This document shows positions 33,424 to 43,990 of a stretch of DNA of 64,000 bases, one piece after another. Each line of letters opens with the position of its first letter. Position 1 is the first letter of the stretch. The position numbers were made by a program, and so were the translations under genes. A model generated the notes under the pieces. The model searched no databases, was not told the origin of the DNA, and was given only the letters and a program-made list of their open reading frames with translations. Origin of the DNA: Nitrobacteraceae bacterium AZCC 2146 (GTDB lineage: Bacteria > Pseudomonadota > Alphaproteobacteria > Rhizobiales > Xanthobacteraceae); contig JBAGRP010000001.1 of the NCBI GenBank assembly GCA_036924855.1, positions 806,001-870,000 on the forward strand, written 5' to 3'.

Positions 33424-34866
33424 GTGACCTTTTCGCTCCCGAGCGTGGCGCGCGCCGTTGCGGCGCTGGCGATCGTCGCGACGTCGGCGGGCTGTATCCT
33501 GACCAAGGATCTTCCTGACCCCGCGCTCGACGTTCCCGAGGGTTACAAAGCCGCGCGGTTGTCAAATCCCGACGGTGCGACGCCGACGCTGGACTGGTGG
33601 CGCGGATTTCGGTCGCGCGAATTGACCCAGTTGATGGAGGAGGCTCAGACGGTCAACCTCGATATCGCCGCGGCGACCTCGCGGATTATTCAGGCCGACG
33701 CGCAGGCGCGCATTGCCGGCGCGGCGCTGCTGCCGACCCTGAGCGGGGGCGGGCAGGAGGCCTATTCGCGGACTTCCGGCTCCAGCGCCAGCGGCCTGAC
33801 CAATGGCGGCCGCGAGGTGGTGAATTATTCGGCGTCGCTCAGCGCCAGCTACGAGATCGATTTCTGGGGCAAGAACCGCGACGCCACGCTGGCCGCGGAG
33901 GAAACCTCGACCGCCAACCGCTTCGATCGCGACGTGGTCGCGCTGACGACACTCGCCAGCGTCGCCAATGCCTATTTCCAGGTGCTGACGTCGCAGGACC
34001 GCATTCGAACGGCCAATAGCAACATCGCCAGCGCCCAGCGTATCCTCAATGCCATCAAGGAACGCTTCAGCGCCGGCACGGGCACCGATCTCGATGTCGC
34101 GCAGCAGGAAAGCGTGCTGGCCAACCAGCGCGCTGCGGTACCGCCGCTGAAGCAGACATTGGATCAGAACGCCAACGCGTTGGCGCTGTTGGTTTCGCGC
34201 CCGCCGGAAAGTGTGCGAATCTTGGGCGGCTCGCTCAATCAAATTGCGTCGCCGCGGGTGACACCGGGCCTGCCGTCCGAATTGCTCACCCAGCGTCCGG
34301 ACATCCGGCGGCAGGAGGCGCAGCTCGCTTCCGCCACCGCCAATGTCGGCAATGCCCGCGCACAGTTCTTTCCCAGCATTCAGCTGACCGGACAGGGCGG
34401 CTACCAGAGTTCGGCGCTGGTGGCGCTGTTCCAGCCGCACGCGGCGTTCTTCAGCCTGGTCGGCGGTTTGACCCAGCCGATTTTCGACGGCGGCAAGATC
34501 CTGGGCAATTTTGAATATACTAAGGCGCGGCAGGACGAACTGCTGCAGACTTACCGCAAGACCGTGGTGTCGGCCTTCACCGACGTCGACAACGCGCTGG
34601 TGGCGATCAAGCAGACCTCGGAAAAGCTGCGGCTGCAGCGCGACGTGGTGACGGCATCGCGGCGGGCCTTCCAGCTCTCCGAGCAGCAGTTGCGCGCCGG
34701 AACTGCCGATATCGTAACTGTGCTAAACACCCAATTGACGCTATTTCAGGCTGAGGATGCGCTGTCGCAGGCGCAGCTGGCGCGGCTGCTGGCGGTCGTC
34801 AGCCTCTATCAGGCGCTGGGGGGCGGCTGGGAGCCGAAAATGGAGAGACCGGTCAATGCTCTTTAA
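33424..34866 (+). CDS. NodT-family outer membrane efflux lipoprotein
   Basis: 480 residues. A lipobox at residues 20-24 (TSAGC, Cys24) marks a lipoprotein anchored in the outer membrane; the rest has the duplicated coiled-coil/beta-barrel pattern of TolC-like factors (two OEP repeats). Motifs RSRELTQLMEEA and TQRPDIRRQEAQL match the NodT type. It forms the exit duct for the RND pumps downstream. Starts with GTG at 33424, with GGGGG upstream. Its end overlaps the adaptor start by 11 bases. Confidence 0.93.
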   Translation: MTFSLPSVARAVAALAIVATSAGCILTKDLPDPALDVPEGYKAARLSNPDGATPTLDWWRGFRSRELTQLMEEAQTVNLDIAAATSRIIQADAQARIAGAALLPTLSGGGQEAYSRTSGSSASGLTNGGREVVNYSASLSASYEIDFWGKNRDATLAAEETSTANRFDRDVVALTTLASVANAYFQVLTSQDRIRTANSNIASAQRILNAIKERFSAGTGTDLDVAQQESVLANQRAAVPPLKQTLDQNANALALLVSRPPESVRILGGSLNQIASPRVTPGLPSELLTQRPDIRRQEAQLASATANVGNARAQFFPSIQLTGQGGYQSSALVALFQPHAAFFSLVGGLTQPIFDGGKILGNFEYTKARQDELLQTYRKTVVSAFTDVDNALVAIKQTSEKLRLQRDVVTASRRAFQLSEQQLRAGTADIVTVLNTQLTLFQAEDALSQAQLARLLAVVSLYQALGGGWEPKMERPVNAL

Positions 34867-36223
34867 GCCGGAGTTGAACGAGACCGCGAAGGCAGCCGGC
34901 GCAGGCGTGGCCCGCGTCGCCGGGCGTGCGCGACGCCGCACCGTCTCGATTGCGATCACGCTGCTGATCCTTGGCGGTCTCGGCTATATCGGCTGGACCT
35001 CGCTGCAGCAGAAGCAGGCCGCCAACCGGGTGCGGCCCGACGCCAGCGTCCCCGTGCTGGCTGCGACACCGAATATCCAGGACGTCCCGGTCTATCTCGA
35101 TGGCGTCGGCTCGGTGAAGGCGCTGAACAACGTCACCGTGCGCGCGCAGGTCGATGGCAAGCTGATCAAGGTCAATTTCAAGGAAGGCCAGGACGTCAAG
35201 GCCGGTGACGTGCTCGGCGAGATCGACCCCGTGCTCTACAAGGCGCTGTACGATCAGGCCGTCGCCAAGAAGGCGCAGGACGAGGCGACGCTGGCCAACG
35301 CGCGGCTCGATCTGATCCGCTATCAGCAGCTTGCCGCGTCCAACGCCGGCTCGAAGCAGCAGGCCGACACCCAGAAGGCCACCGTGGCGCAGCAGGAAGC
35401 GCTGGTGAATGCCGATCAGGCCGCCATCGACAATGCCCAGGCGACGCTGAGCTACACCAAGATCATCGCGCCGCTGTCGGGCCGCGCCGGTCTGCGCCAG
35501 GTCGATCAGGGCAACATCATCCACGCTTCGGACACCACCGGCCTCGTCGTCATCACGCAGCTGCAGCCGATCGCCGTGCTGTTCAGCCTGCCGCAGCAGC
35601 AGATCGTTCGCGCCAATGCCGCCGCGGCCAAGGGCACGCTCGCGGTCGACGTGTTCGGCAATGACGGCGTCACTGTGGTGGATACCGGCACGCTGACCGG
35701 GATCGATAACCAGGTCGACATCACCACCGGCACCGTGAAGATCAAGGCGGAGTTTCCCAACGCCAGCTTCCAGCTGTGGCCCGGCCAGTTCGTCAACGTC
35801 CGCCTCAAGGTCGAAACCCTGTCGAAGGCGATGGTGGTGCCGACTTCAGCGGTGCAGCGCGGCCCTGCCGGAACGTTCAGTTACGTCATTGGTGAAGACG
35901 ATATCGTGAAAGCGGTGCCGATCACTGTGACACAGCAGAATGAAACCAGTGCTGTGATCACCAAGGGCCTGTCGCCCTCGGATCGCGTCGTCACGACGGG
36001 CTTCGCCAATCTGGCTGAAGGCACCAAGGTTACTGTCGGCAGCAACGATCAGGAGCCGACCGCCGATCTGGCGCCGCGCAAGCGCGGCGGCAAGCGAAGC
36101 GAAGGCGGCGAGGGGCGCGGCAAACGCGGTCAGGCCAGTGCCGGCGAAGGCGACCAGAAAGGCCAGACCGGCCCAGCCCCGGCGCCCGGCAGCGCGGCGC
36201 CCAGCGGAGCCAAGCAACCATGA
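34856..36223 (+). CDS. RND efflux membrane-fusion adaptor (MdtA-like)
   Basis: 455 residues. One N-terminal membrane helix (SIAITLLILGGLGYIGW), then the adaptor order of lipoyl half (VRAQVDGKLIKVNFKEGQDV), alpha-hairpin, second lipoyl half and beta-barrel (GTVKIKAEFPNASFQLWPGQ). The C-terminus is an unusual basic, Gly/Pro-rich tail of about 60 residues. It links the inner-membrane pumps to the NodT channel in the periplasm. Overlaps the preceding gene by 11 bases. Confidence 0.92.
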   Translation: MLFKPELNETAKAAGAGVARVAGRARRRTVSIAITLLILGGLGYIGWTSLQQKQAANRVRPDASVPVLAATPNIQDVPVYLDGVGSVKALNNVTVRAQVDGKLIKVNFKEGQDVKAGDVLGEIDPVLYKALYDQAVAKKAQDEATLANARLDLIRYQQLAASNAGSKQQADTQKATVAQQEALVNADQAAIDNAQATLSYTKIIAPLSGRAGLRQVDQGNIIHASDTTGLVVITQLQPIAVLFSLPQQQIVRANAAAAKGTLAVDVFGNDGVTVVDTGTLTGIDNQVDITTGTVKIKAEFPNASFQLWPGQFVNVRLKVETLSKAMVVPTSAVQRGPAGTFSYVIGEDDIVKAVPITVTQQNETSAVITKGLSPSDRVVTTGFANLAEGTKVTVGSNDQEPTADLAPRKRGGKRSEGGEGRGKRGQASAGEGDQKGQTGPAPAPGSAAPSGAKQP

Positions 36224-36276
36224 TATCGATATCGATCGCCTGAGTTGATGATCTCAACCACGAAGAGCGCACAGCC

Positions 36277-39200
36277 ATGAGCGTCTCGGAACCCTTCATT
36301 CGCCGGCCGGTCGCGACCTCCTTGCTCGGGATCGCGCTGCTGATCGGCGGCGCGCTCGGCTATTGGGCGCTGCCGGTGTCGGCGCTGCCGCAGGTCGATT
36401 TTCCGACCGTGCAGATCTCGACGCAGTTGCCCGGCGCCAGCCCCGACGTGATCGCCTCATTGATCACCGCGCCGCTGGAGCGGCAGCTCGGACAGATCCC
36501 GTCGCTGTCGTCGATGACCTCGACCAGCTCGTTCGGCGTCAGCCAGATCTCGCTGCAATTCGACCTCAACCGCGACATCGATGGCGCTACTCAAGACGTC
36601 CAGGCCGCGATCAACGCCGCCGCCGGCGTGCTGCCGAAGAACCTGCCGTATCCGCCGGTTTACGCCAAGGTGAACCCGGCGGACGCGCCGGTGATGACTC
36701 TGGCGCTGACATCCGACACCATCTCGCTGCGCTCCATGAGCGACATCTCCGACACGCTGCTGGCGCAGCGCCTGAGCCAGATCTCCGGCGTCGGCCGCGT
36801 CGCCGTGCTCGGCGGCCTCAAGCCGGCGGTGCGGGTGCAGGCTGATCTGTCGCGGCTCGCGGCCTATGGCATCGCCATGGAGGATCTGCGCACGGCGATC
36901 GCCGGCGCTAATGTGTCGGGCCCGAAGGGCTCGCTCGACGGCGCGCAGCAGGCCTACACCATCGCCGCCAACGACCAGATCGCCGCCGCCGCCGCCTACC
37001 GGCCGATCATCATCGCCTATCGCAACGGCGCGCCGGTGACGATCGGCGACGTCGCGCAGATCGTCGATGGCCTGGAGAACGACCGCACCGGCGGCTGGTA
37101 CCAGGGCACGCCGGCCGTGATCATCGAGATACAGCGGCAGCCCGGCGCCAATGTGATCGAAGTCGTCCGCCAGATCCACGAAGAGATCCCCAAGGTGCAG
37201 CGTTCGATGCCGGCCGGCGTCAAGCTCACTGTGGTCAGCGATCGCACCGTCACCATCCGCGCCTCCGTCCGCGACGTGCAGTTCACGTTGGTGCTGTCCG
37301 TCGTGCTGGTGACGCTGGTGGTACTGCTGTTCCTGCGCTCGATGCGGGCGACGCTGATCGCCGGTGTGGCGCTGCCGCTGTCGTTGATCACCAGTTTTGG
37401 CGTGATGTATTTCGCGGGATTCAGCCTCGACAATCTCTCATTGATGGCGCTGACCATCGGCACCGGCTTCGTGGTCGACGACGCCATCGTCATGATCGAG
37501 AACATCGTCCGGCATATGGAAAACGGCGAAAGCCCGATGCAGGCAGCGCTATCCGGCGCCAGCGAAATCGGGTTTACGGTGATCTCGCTGACGGTGTCGC
37601 TGATCGCCGTGTTCATCCCGCTATTGTTCATGTCCGGCCTGGTCGGCCGCATGTTCCGCGAATTCGCGTTGACGTTGACCATCGCGGTCGTCACCTCGGC
37701 GATTGTATCGCTGACGCTGACGCCGATGATGTGCTCGCGGCTGCTGAAGCACGCCGGCGAGGAATATGCGGTGCCAGGCCTCGCTGCGGTGAGCCGCGGC
37801 ATCGATCGCATGATGGAGTTCTATCACCGCACGCTGCTGTGGGTGCTGCAGCGCCAGCGCGCCACGCTGGTGGTGACGTTCCTGACCGTGGTCGCGACAC
37901 TGGTGCTCTATGTCATCGCGCCGAAGGGGTTTCTGCCGCTGCAGGACACCGCTTCGATCACCGCGGTGACCGAAGCCGGCGCCGATGTCTCCTTCGCGGA
38001 AATGCAAGGCCGGCAGAACGAGGCAGCCGCGGCGATCCAGGCCGACCCTGATGTCGCCGGCGTGGTCTCGGTGATCGGCGGCGGCTCGGTCAATCCGACG
38101 ACCAATGTCGGCCGCCTCGTCATGACGCTGAAACCGCGCGGCGAACGAACCGATGACATCACCAAGGTGATCGCGCGGCTGAAGCAGCGCGTCGCGACGA
38201 TCCCCGGCATGACCGTGTATTTCCAGCCGGTGCAGGACATCCAGATCAGTACTCAGGCGAGCCGTTCGCAGTACCAGTATACGCTGACCGGCACCGACGC
38301 GGCGCAGGTCACGTTGTGGTCCGAGAAGCTGGTGGCCGAATTGCGCCGCGATCCCATGTTCCGCGACGTCTCGTCGGAGAACCAGGCCGGCGGCCTGCGC
38401 GCCGCGCTCGACATAGATCGGCAACGCGCCGGACAGCTCGGCGTCAATCTCCAGGGCGTCAACGACACGCTGAACGACGCCTTCGCGCAGCGGCAGATTT
38501 CCACCATCTACGGCCAGGCCAACCAGTACCGCGTGGTGCTGGAAGCCCTGCCGTCGCAGCAGCGCGATCCCGATGTGCTGTCGAAACTGTATCTGCCTGG
38601 TGTGGCCGGCGCGCAGGTGCCGCTCTCCGCCGTCGCCACGCTGACGCGAACCACGGCACCGCTGGCGATCTCGCATCAGGCGCAATTCCCGGCGATCTCG
38701 CTGAGCTTCAATCTCGCGCCGGGGGAGGCGCTTGGCGACGCCGTCCAGGAGGTCAGGACCATCGAGACCCGGATCGGCATGCCCACCAGCATCGTCGGCC
38801 TGTTCGCCGGCGACGCCGCGGAGTTTTCCAAGTCGCTGTCGGGCCAGCCATGGTTGATCCTGGCGGCTCTCGTGACGATCTACATCGTGCTCGGCGTGCT
38901 TTATGAGAGCTACATCCATCCGATCACCATTCTGTCGACGCTGCCGTCGGCCGGCGTCGGCGCGATTCTCGCTTTGATGGCCTTCGGGCAGGACCTGTCG
39001 GTGATCGGCCTGATTGGCATCATCCTCTTGATGGGTATCGTCAAGAAGAACGCGATCATGATGATCGACTTCGCGCTCGAGGCTGAGCGGCATCGCGGCA
39101 TGACGCCCTATGACGCTATCGTGCAGGCCTGCCTGCTGCGGTTTCGGCCGATCATGATGACGACGCTCGCCGCGCTGTTTGGCGCGCTGCCGCTGGCGGT

Positions 39201-39414
39201 GGAAAGCGGCACCGGCGCCGAGTTGCGGTTCCCCTTGGGCATCTCGATCATCGGCGGTCTGCTATTGAGCCAGCTGCTGACGCTTTACACCACACCGGTG
39301 ATCTATCTGGCGCTGGACCGTATCAATCGCCGGTTCGAAAAAGTCACGCCGCCCGCCACCGTGCCGCCGTCACCGCCGGTCGCGGGGGCTGCAGGAGCCG
39401 GAGGGGCGCAGTAA
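36277..39414 (+). CDS. RND multidrug efflux pump subunit, MdtB-like
   Basis: 1045 residues, full-length RND transporter with twelve helices and two large periplasmic loops. The proton-relay Asp pair in TM4 is D401/D402 (GFVVDDAIVMIEN). It starts VSEPFIRRPVATSLLGIALL, typical of MdtB/MdtC-type HAE1 pumps. Two such pumps in one operon form a mixed trimer in E. coli MdtBC, so a heterotrimer is the likely state here. The stop shares one base with the next start (TAATG). Confidence 0.93.
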   Translation: MSVSEPFIRRPVATSLLGIALLIGGALGYWALPVSALPQVDFPTVQISTQLPGASPDVIASLITAPLERQLGQIPSLSSMTSTSSFGVSQISLQFDLNRDIDGATQDVQAAINAAAGVLPKNLPYPPVYAKVNPADAPVMTLALTSDTISLRSMSDISDTLLAQRLSQISGVGRVAVLGGLKPAVRVQADLSRLAAYGIAMEDLRTAIAGANVSGPKGSLDGAQQAYTIAANDQIAAAAAYRPIIIAYRNGAPVTIGDVAQIVDGLENDRTGGWYQGTPAVIIEIQRQPGANVIEVVRQIHEEIPKVQRSMPAGVKLTVVSDRTVTIRASVRDVQFTLVLSVVLVTLVVLLFLRSMRATLIAGVALPLSLITSFGVMYFAGFSLDNLSLMALTIGTGFVVDDAIVMIENIVRHMENGESPMQAALSGASEIGFTVISLTVSLIAVFIPLLFMSGLVGRMFREFALTLTIAVVTSAIVSLTLTPMMCSRLLKHAGEEYAVPGLAAVSRGIDRMMEFYHRTLLWVLQRQRATLVVTFLTVVATLVLYVIAPKGFLPLQDTASITAVTEAGADVSFAEMQGRQNEAAAAIQADPDVAGVVSVIGGGSVNPTTNVGRLVMTLKPRGERTDDITKVIARLKQRVATIPGMTVYFQPVQDIQISTQASRSQYQYTLTGTDAAQVTLWSEKLVAELRRDPMFRDVSSENQAGGLRAALDIDRQRAGQLGVNLQGVNDTLNDAFAQRQISTIYGQANQYRVVLEALPSQQRDPDVLSKLYLPGVAGAQVPLSAVATLTRTTAPLAISHQAQFPAISLSFNLAPGEALGDAVQEVRTIETRIGMPTSIVGLFAGDAAEFSKSLSGQPWLILAALVTIYIVLGVLYESYIHPITILSTLPSAGVGAILALMAFGQDLSVIGLIGIILLMGIVKKNAIMMIDFALEAERHRGMTPYDAIVQACLLRFRPIMMTTLAALFGALPLAVESGTGAELRFPLGISIIGGLLLSQLLTLYTTPVIYLALDRINRRFEKVTPPATVPPSPPVAGAAGAGGAQ

Positions 39415-42400
39415 TGGCCTCGATCTCCGCACCCTTTATCCGGAGACCCGTGGGCACCACGCTGCTCGGTATCGGTCTGTTTCTGATCGGAGCGGTCGCT
39501 TATAACTTCCTGCCGGTTGCCGCGGTCCCCAACGTCGATTTTCCGATGATCCGCGTGCAGGCGACGCGGCCGGGTGCCGATCCTGCGATCATGGCGGCGA
39601 CGGTCGCGGCCCCCCTGGAGCGGCGGCTCGGCGTCATCGCCGGCCTCGACCAGATCACCTCGACGAGTTCGCTGGGCACCACCAGCATCCAGCTGCAATT
39701 CGCCATCGGCCGCGACGTCGACCGTGCCGCACGCGACGTGCAGGCGGCGATCAATGCCTCGCTTGCCGACCTGCCGACCGACCTGCCGACGCTGCCGAGT
39801 TTCCGCAAGGCCAATCCGTCGGCGGCGCCGGTGTTCATCCTGGCGCTGACGTCGAAGACAATGTCGGCCAGTGCCATCTACGACGTCGCCGACACCGTGA
39901 TCGTGCAGCGGATTTCGCAGGTGCCGGGGGTAGGCGAGGTCACGGCCAGCGGCGCCGACCAGCCCGCGGTGCGCATCGCGCTTAACCCAGTGGCGCTGTC
40001 GAATGCCGGCATTGCCACCGACGACGTCCGCACCGCCATCGTCAACGCCAATCCGCTGGGCCCGGTCGGTATCTTCCAGGGCTCGCGGCAGAGCGAGACG
40101 CTGTCGATGAACCCGCAGATGCGGACGGCGGCGCAGTTTCGCGACATCATCGTCAAGAGCTTGAACGGCAATTACGTCCGGTTGTCGGATGTCGCCGACG
40201 TCGAGGACGCTACCCGCAACAGCCGGTCGATCGCCTGGTTCAACAAGCAGCCGGCGGTGCTGATCCAGATCACCAAGCAGGGCGATGCCAACGTCATCGA
40301 CACCGTCGATCGCGTCAAGGCGCTGATCCCCGATCTCAAGCAGTGGATCCCGGCCGGCATTGAAATTTCGGTGCTGACCGACCGTACCGGCACCATCCGC
40401 GCCAGCGTCGAGGACATGCAGTGGACGCTGCTGGCGACGGCCGTTCTCGTGATGATCGTGGTATTCGTGTTCCTGCGCCGGGGCACACCGACCATCGCCG
40501 CGGGCGTCTCGGTGCCGCTGGCGCTGGCCGGCACCTGCGCGGGCATGTGGCTCGCCGGCTTCTCGATCAACAATCTCTCGCTGATGGCGCTGGCGATCTC
40601 GGTCGGCTTCGTGGTCGACGACGCCATCGTCATGATCGAGAACATGTACCGTAATCTCGAAGAGGGCATGGCGCCGATGCAGGCGGCGCTCGAAGGCGCC
40701 AAACAGATCGGTTTTACGGTCTTGTCGATCAGCCTGTCACTGATCGCAGCCTTTACGCCGCTGATCTTCATGGACGGCCTGGTCGGCCGGTTGCTGCGCG
40801 AATTCTCGCTGACGCTGACGTTTTCGATCATCGTCTCCACCGTGGTGTCGCTGACGGTGACGCCGATGATCTGCGCGCAGTACATCAAGACCGGGATCTC
40901 AAGCACCGAGACCCGGTTCGACCGCGTGGTCGAAGGCACGCTGTCGCGCATCGTGGCGTTCTATGAGCGCACGCTGCACGTGGTGCTCGGCTTTCCACTG
41001 CTGACGCTGCTGGTGTTCTTCGCCACCATCGCTCTCACGGTCACGCTCTACATCAAAACGCCAAAGGGCTTTTTCCCCACCGACGACAGCGGTTTCGTGA
41101 TCGGCGCGACACGCGCCTCGGCGGATGTTTCGTTTCAATCGATGCTCGGTCTGCAGCAGCGCCTGGCGGACATCGTGCTGGCGGATCCCGGCGTGCAGAG
41201 CATCGGCTCGATCCTCGGCGGCACCGGCGGCCCGGGCGGCGGCGGCGCCAATCGTGGCACCATGTTCATCAGCCTGAAGTCGCCCGAAGAGCGCGGTGGC
41301 GCCAGCACCGAGGATGTCATCAATCGTCTGCGCCGCAGTCTCGGCATGGTGCCGGGCATCCGGCTGTTCATGTTTGCCGCGCAGGACCTGCGCGCCGGCG
41401 GTCGCCAAAGCGATTCCAACTATCAGTACACGCTGACATCCACCAATCTCGACCTGTTGCAGAAATGGGCGCCGCTGGTCGGCAAGCGCATGGAGAGCGT
41501 TGAAGGGATCACCGACATCTCCAGCGACCGCGATCCCGGCGGTCTGCAGCTGACGCTCGCGATCGACCGCAACACCGCTTCGAGCCTCGGCGTGAAAGTC
41601 CAGGACATCGACAACGCGCTCAACAACGCGTTTTCGCAGCGGCAGATTTCGACCATCTACACCCAGCGCAACCAGTACAAGGTGGTGTTGGAGATCGATC
41701 AGAAGTTCCAGAACGACCCGTCCGACCTCGACCGCATCTATGTGGCTGGTGCCAACGGCGCGCAGGTGCCGCTGTCGGCCATCGTTCATCGCACGCGGAC
41801 GCTGGCGGCGCTGGCGGTGTTTCACTCGCAGTCGTTCCCCTCGACCACGGTTTCCTTCAACACGCTGCCCGGCGTGCAACTCGACGCCGTCACCGCCAAC
41901 ATCCAGCGCGCCGTCGATGAACTGCACATGCCCGAAGGCATCCGCGGCAGTTTTGACGGCAATGCCGGCGACTTCAACAAGACCAGCGGAAGGCAGCCAT
42001 TGCTAATCCTGGGCGCGCTGGTCGCGATGTATATCGTGCTCGGCGTGCTCTATGAGAGCCTGGTGCACCCTCTGACCATCATCTCGACGCTGCCGTCGGC
42101 GGGCCTCGGTGCATTGCTGGCGCTGCAGGTCACCAACACGCCGCTGACCGTGATCGCCTTCGTCGGCATCATCCTGCTGATCGGCATCGTCAAGAAGAAC
42201 GGCATCATGATGGTGGATTTCGCGCTGGAGGCGGAGCGGCATCGCGGGCTGTCGCCGGCCGACGCCATCTTCGAGGCCTGCAGCGTGCGGTTTCGCCCGA
42301 TCCTGATGACCACGATGGCGGCGATGTTCGCGGCGATTCCGCTGGTGATCGCCACCGGCCCGGGCACCGAACTGCGCCGGCCACTGGGCATCACCATCAT

Positions 42401-42518
42401 CGGCGGATTGCTGATTTCGCAGATCCTGACCCTCTACACCACACCGGTGATCTACCTGCTGATCGACCGGCTGCGCAGCCGTCCCCAGCCGATGCCGCTG
42501 CCCGCGCCGGCCGAATAG
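39414..42518 (+). CDS. RND multidrug efflux pump subunit, MdtC-like
   Basis: 1034 residues, second RND pump of the operon. The TM4 Asp pair is D402/D403 (GFVVDDAIVMIENM). About half the residues match its neighbour by eye, as MdtB and MdtC do, and the GGTGGPGGGGANRG insert in the second periplasmic loop is characteristic of one of the pair. Drug and detergent export driven by proton uptake is the expected role; substrates cannot be read from sequence. Confidence 0.93.
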   Translation: MASISAPFIRRPVGTTLLGIGLFLIGAVAYNFLPVAAVPNVDFPMIRVQATRPGADPAIMAATVAAPLERRLGVIAGLDQITSTSSLGTTSIQLQFAIGRDVDRAARDVQAAINASLADLPTDLPTLPSFRKANPSAAPVFILALTSKTMSASAIYDVADTVIVQRISQVPGVGEVTASGADQPAVRIALNPVALSNAGIATDDVRTAIVNANPLGPVGIFQGSRQSETLSMNPQMRTAAQFRDIIVKSLNGNYVRLSDVADVEDATRNSRSIAWFNKQPAVLIQITKQGDANVIDTVDRVKALIPDLKQWIPAGIEISVLTDRTGTIRASVEDMQWTLLATAVLVMIVVFVFLRRGTPTIAAGVSVPLALAGTCAGMWLAGFSINNLSLMALAISVGFVVDDAIVMIENMYRNLEEGMAPMQAALEGAKQIGFTVLSISLSLIAAFTPLIFMDGLVGRLLREFSLTLTFSIIVSTVVSLTVTPMICAQYIKTGISSTETRFDRVVEGTLSRIVAFYERTLHVVLGFPLLTLLVFFATIALTVTLYIKTPKGFFPTDDSGFVIGATRASADVSFQSMLGLQQRLADIVLADPGVQSIGSILGGTGGPGGGGANRGTMFISLKSPEERGGASTEDVINRLRRSLGMVPGIRLFMFAAQDLRAGGRQSDSNYQYTLTSTNLDLLQKWAPLVGKRMESVEGITDISSDRDPGGLQLTLAIDRNTASSLGVKVQDIDNALNNAFSQRQISTIYTQRNQYKVVLEIDQKFQNDPSDLDRIYVAGANGAQVPLSAIVHRTRTLAALAVFHSQSFPSTTVSFNTLPGVQLDAVTANIQRAVDELHMPEGIRGSFDGNAGDFNKTSGRQPLLILGALVAMYIVLGVLYESLVHPLTIISTLPSAGLGALLALQVTNTPLTVIAFVGIILLIGIVKKNGIMMVDFALEAERHRGLSPADAIFEACSVRFRPILMTTMAAMFAAIPLVIATGPGTELRRPLGITIIGGLLISQILTLYTTPVIYLLIDRLRSRPQPMPLPAPAE

Positions 42519-42575
42519 GCATTTTGCGGCCGTCACGGCGGTTGAAGCTCCGGTCGGCGCGTCGTATAGCGGGCG

Positions 42576-43307
42576 ATGTCAAAAATTTCAGAACTGCAAG
42601 CCGGTGAGCCCGAGGCGATCCCGGAATGTCCGCATTGCCACAAGCCGATGCCGCTGTGCATCTGCGACAGCATCACCCCGATCGAAAGCCGGATCGGCCT
42701 CTTGATCCTGCAGCATCCGCAGGAGCAGGACCGGGCGCTCGGCACCGCCCGGCTTGCCGCGCTGCATTTCAAGAACGCCGTGGTGAAGATCGGCCTGTCC
42801 TGGCCGAGCCTCGCCAAGGCGCTGGGCCGGCCGATCGCCGATCCGTCGCGCTGGGCGGTGCTGTATCTGGGTTCCGCCAAGGTCTCCGATTACGAGACCG
42901 ACCGCGATCTCCTTGCCATCGACCGCAAGGGCGAGGCGGAGGAGAACCAGCGCGCTATCCTGAAGGACATTCAGGGCATCGTGTTGCTCGACGGCACCTG
43001 GAGCCAGGCCAAGGCGCTGTGGTGGCGCAATGCGTGGATGCTGAAGTGCCAGCGCGTCATCCTGGGCCCGGCCAAGCCATCGCTGTATGGGAAGCTGCGC
43101 CGCGAACCACGCCGGGATGGTCTCTCCACCATCGAGGCCGCCGGCATGCTGCTGTCCAACCTGGAAAAACGCCCGGAAATCGCGGCGACGCTGAGCGACG
43201 CCTTTGAGCGGATGCTGGCGAAATATCGCGAGGCACAAAGCGTGATGCCGGAACTGGCACCCAAGCCCAAACCCAAGCGCGATTACCGGCGCAAGAAGCG
43301 CGCCTGA
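42576..43307 (+). CDS. DTW-domain tRNA-uridine aminocarboxypropyltransferase
   Basis: 243 residues. Zinc-binding Cys residues 18, 21, 28 and 30 (CPHCHKPMPLCIC), then the DTW signature as DGTW (139-142, LLDGTWSQAK) and a basic C-terminal tail (KPKPKRDYRRKKRA). The DTW/TapT family adds an aminocarboxypropyl group from SAM to uridine in tRNA (acp3U). It starts 57 bases after the efflux operon and may be co-transcribed, though no functional link is known. The stop abuts the next, convergent gene. Confidence 0.9.
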   Translation: MSKISELQAGEPEAIPECPHCHKPMPLCICDSITPIESRIGLLILQHPQEQDRALGTARLAALHFKNAVVKIGLSWPSLAKALGRPIADPSRWAVLYLGSAKVSDYETDRDLLAIDRKGEAEENQRAILKDIQGIVLLDGTWSQAKALWWRNAWMLKCQRVILGPAKPSLYGKLRREPRRDGLSTIEAAGMLLSNLEKRPEIAATLSDAFERMLAKYREAQSVMPELAPKPKPKRDYRRKKRA

Positions 43308-43628
43308 TTATCGGCCGCTGGGCGGCGGTCCGACGCCGGGCGTTCGCTCGGTGCTGGAGGGCTTGATGATGGACGGGAAGGGGTTGCGGAACAGGCCCCC
43401 TTTGTCCTCTTCCTCCGCCGGCGCCGACGGCGGGGCGTTTTCTGCCCGCGGCGGCGCCACTGGCGCTACCGGAACCGGCAGATTCTCGCATTTCATCCCG
43501 TAAACCAACTTGCCTTCGGCCGTTCGGCCGATCGGCGCGCAGGGATCGGCCCGTCCGGGCGCGGGTTTGCTCTGGGCCCAGGCGGGTGAGGCCATCAACA
43601 AAACACCGATCAAGACCCAAATTTTCAT
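43308..43628 (-). CDS. Small secreted Pro-rich protein
   Basis: 106 residues. Signal peptide MKIWVLIGVLLMASPAWA (1-18), then a short Cys-containing domain (DPCAPIGRTAEGKLVYGMKC, one likely disulphide) and a Pro/Glu-rich, disordered end. GAGG five bases before the ATG at 43628 fixes the start. Function unknown; such proteins occur beside envelope genes in related bacteria. It abuts the DTW gene end to end. Confidence 0.6.
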   Translation of the reverse strand: MKIWVLIGVLLMASPAWAQSKPAPGRADPCAPIGRTAEGKLVYGMKCENLPVPVAPVAPPRAENAPPSAPAEEEDKGGLFRNPFPSIIKPSSTERTPGVGPPPSGR

Positions 43629-43766
43629 CATCACCTCGCTGCAGGAGGTCGCATGGTACGTCCGCGCCGGCAGTCCTGCCAAGCGAAGTCTCGCCGCCGC
43701 GCCGTGCCCGTCAGCGCGCACGCCCGAACGCTTCGGATCATTGATCTAAGTGATTGAAAGGATTGA

Positions 43767-43840
43767 TGGAGGCCACGTCGGGAATCGAACCCGAATAAAC
43801 GGTTTTGCAGACCGGCGCGTAACCACTCCGCCACATGGCC
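43767..43840 (-). tRNA. tRNA-Cys (anticodon GCA)
   Basis: On the minus strand GGCCATG at the 5' end pairs with CGTGGCC (one T-G pair), followed by TCCA. The anticodon loop CTGCAAA gives anticodon GCA. The T arm reads TCGGG-TTCGATT-CCCGA. 74 bases including the encoded CCA. Confidence 0.95.
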
Positions 43841-43990
43841 CCATAGGCGGTTTGTTACAGAGGGTTCGCCATTTAGGCAATGCCCTGTATCGCCAACCGG
43901 GCGATCCGCCGATTGGAACTCGTGACCGGCTCATTATGAAAGAGGCCTGCTGTGGGCAGGTGAGGGACGGCTAGGGCCATCGGCGGGCGT

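Noticed and set aside
37621..39093. A 490-codon antisense frame opposite the MdtB-like pump
   Set aside because: Same reason: mirror of a conserved gene, no coding features of its own.
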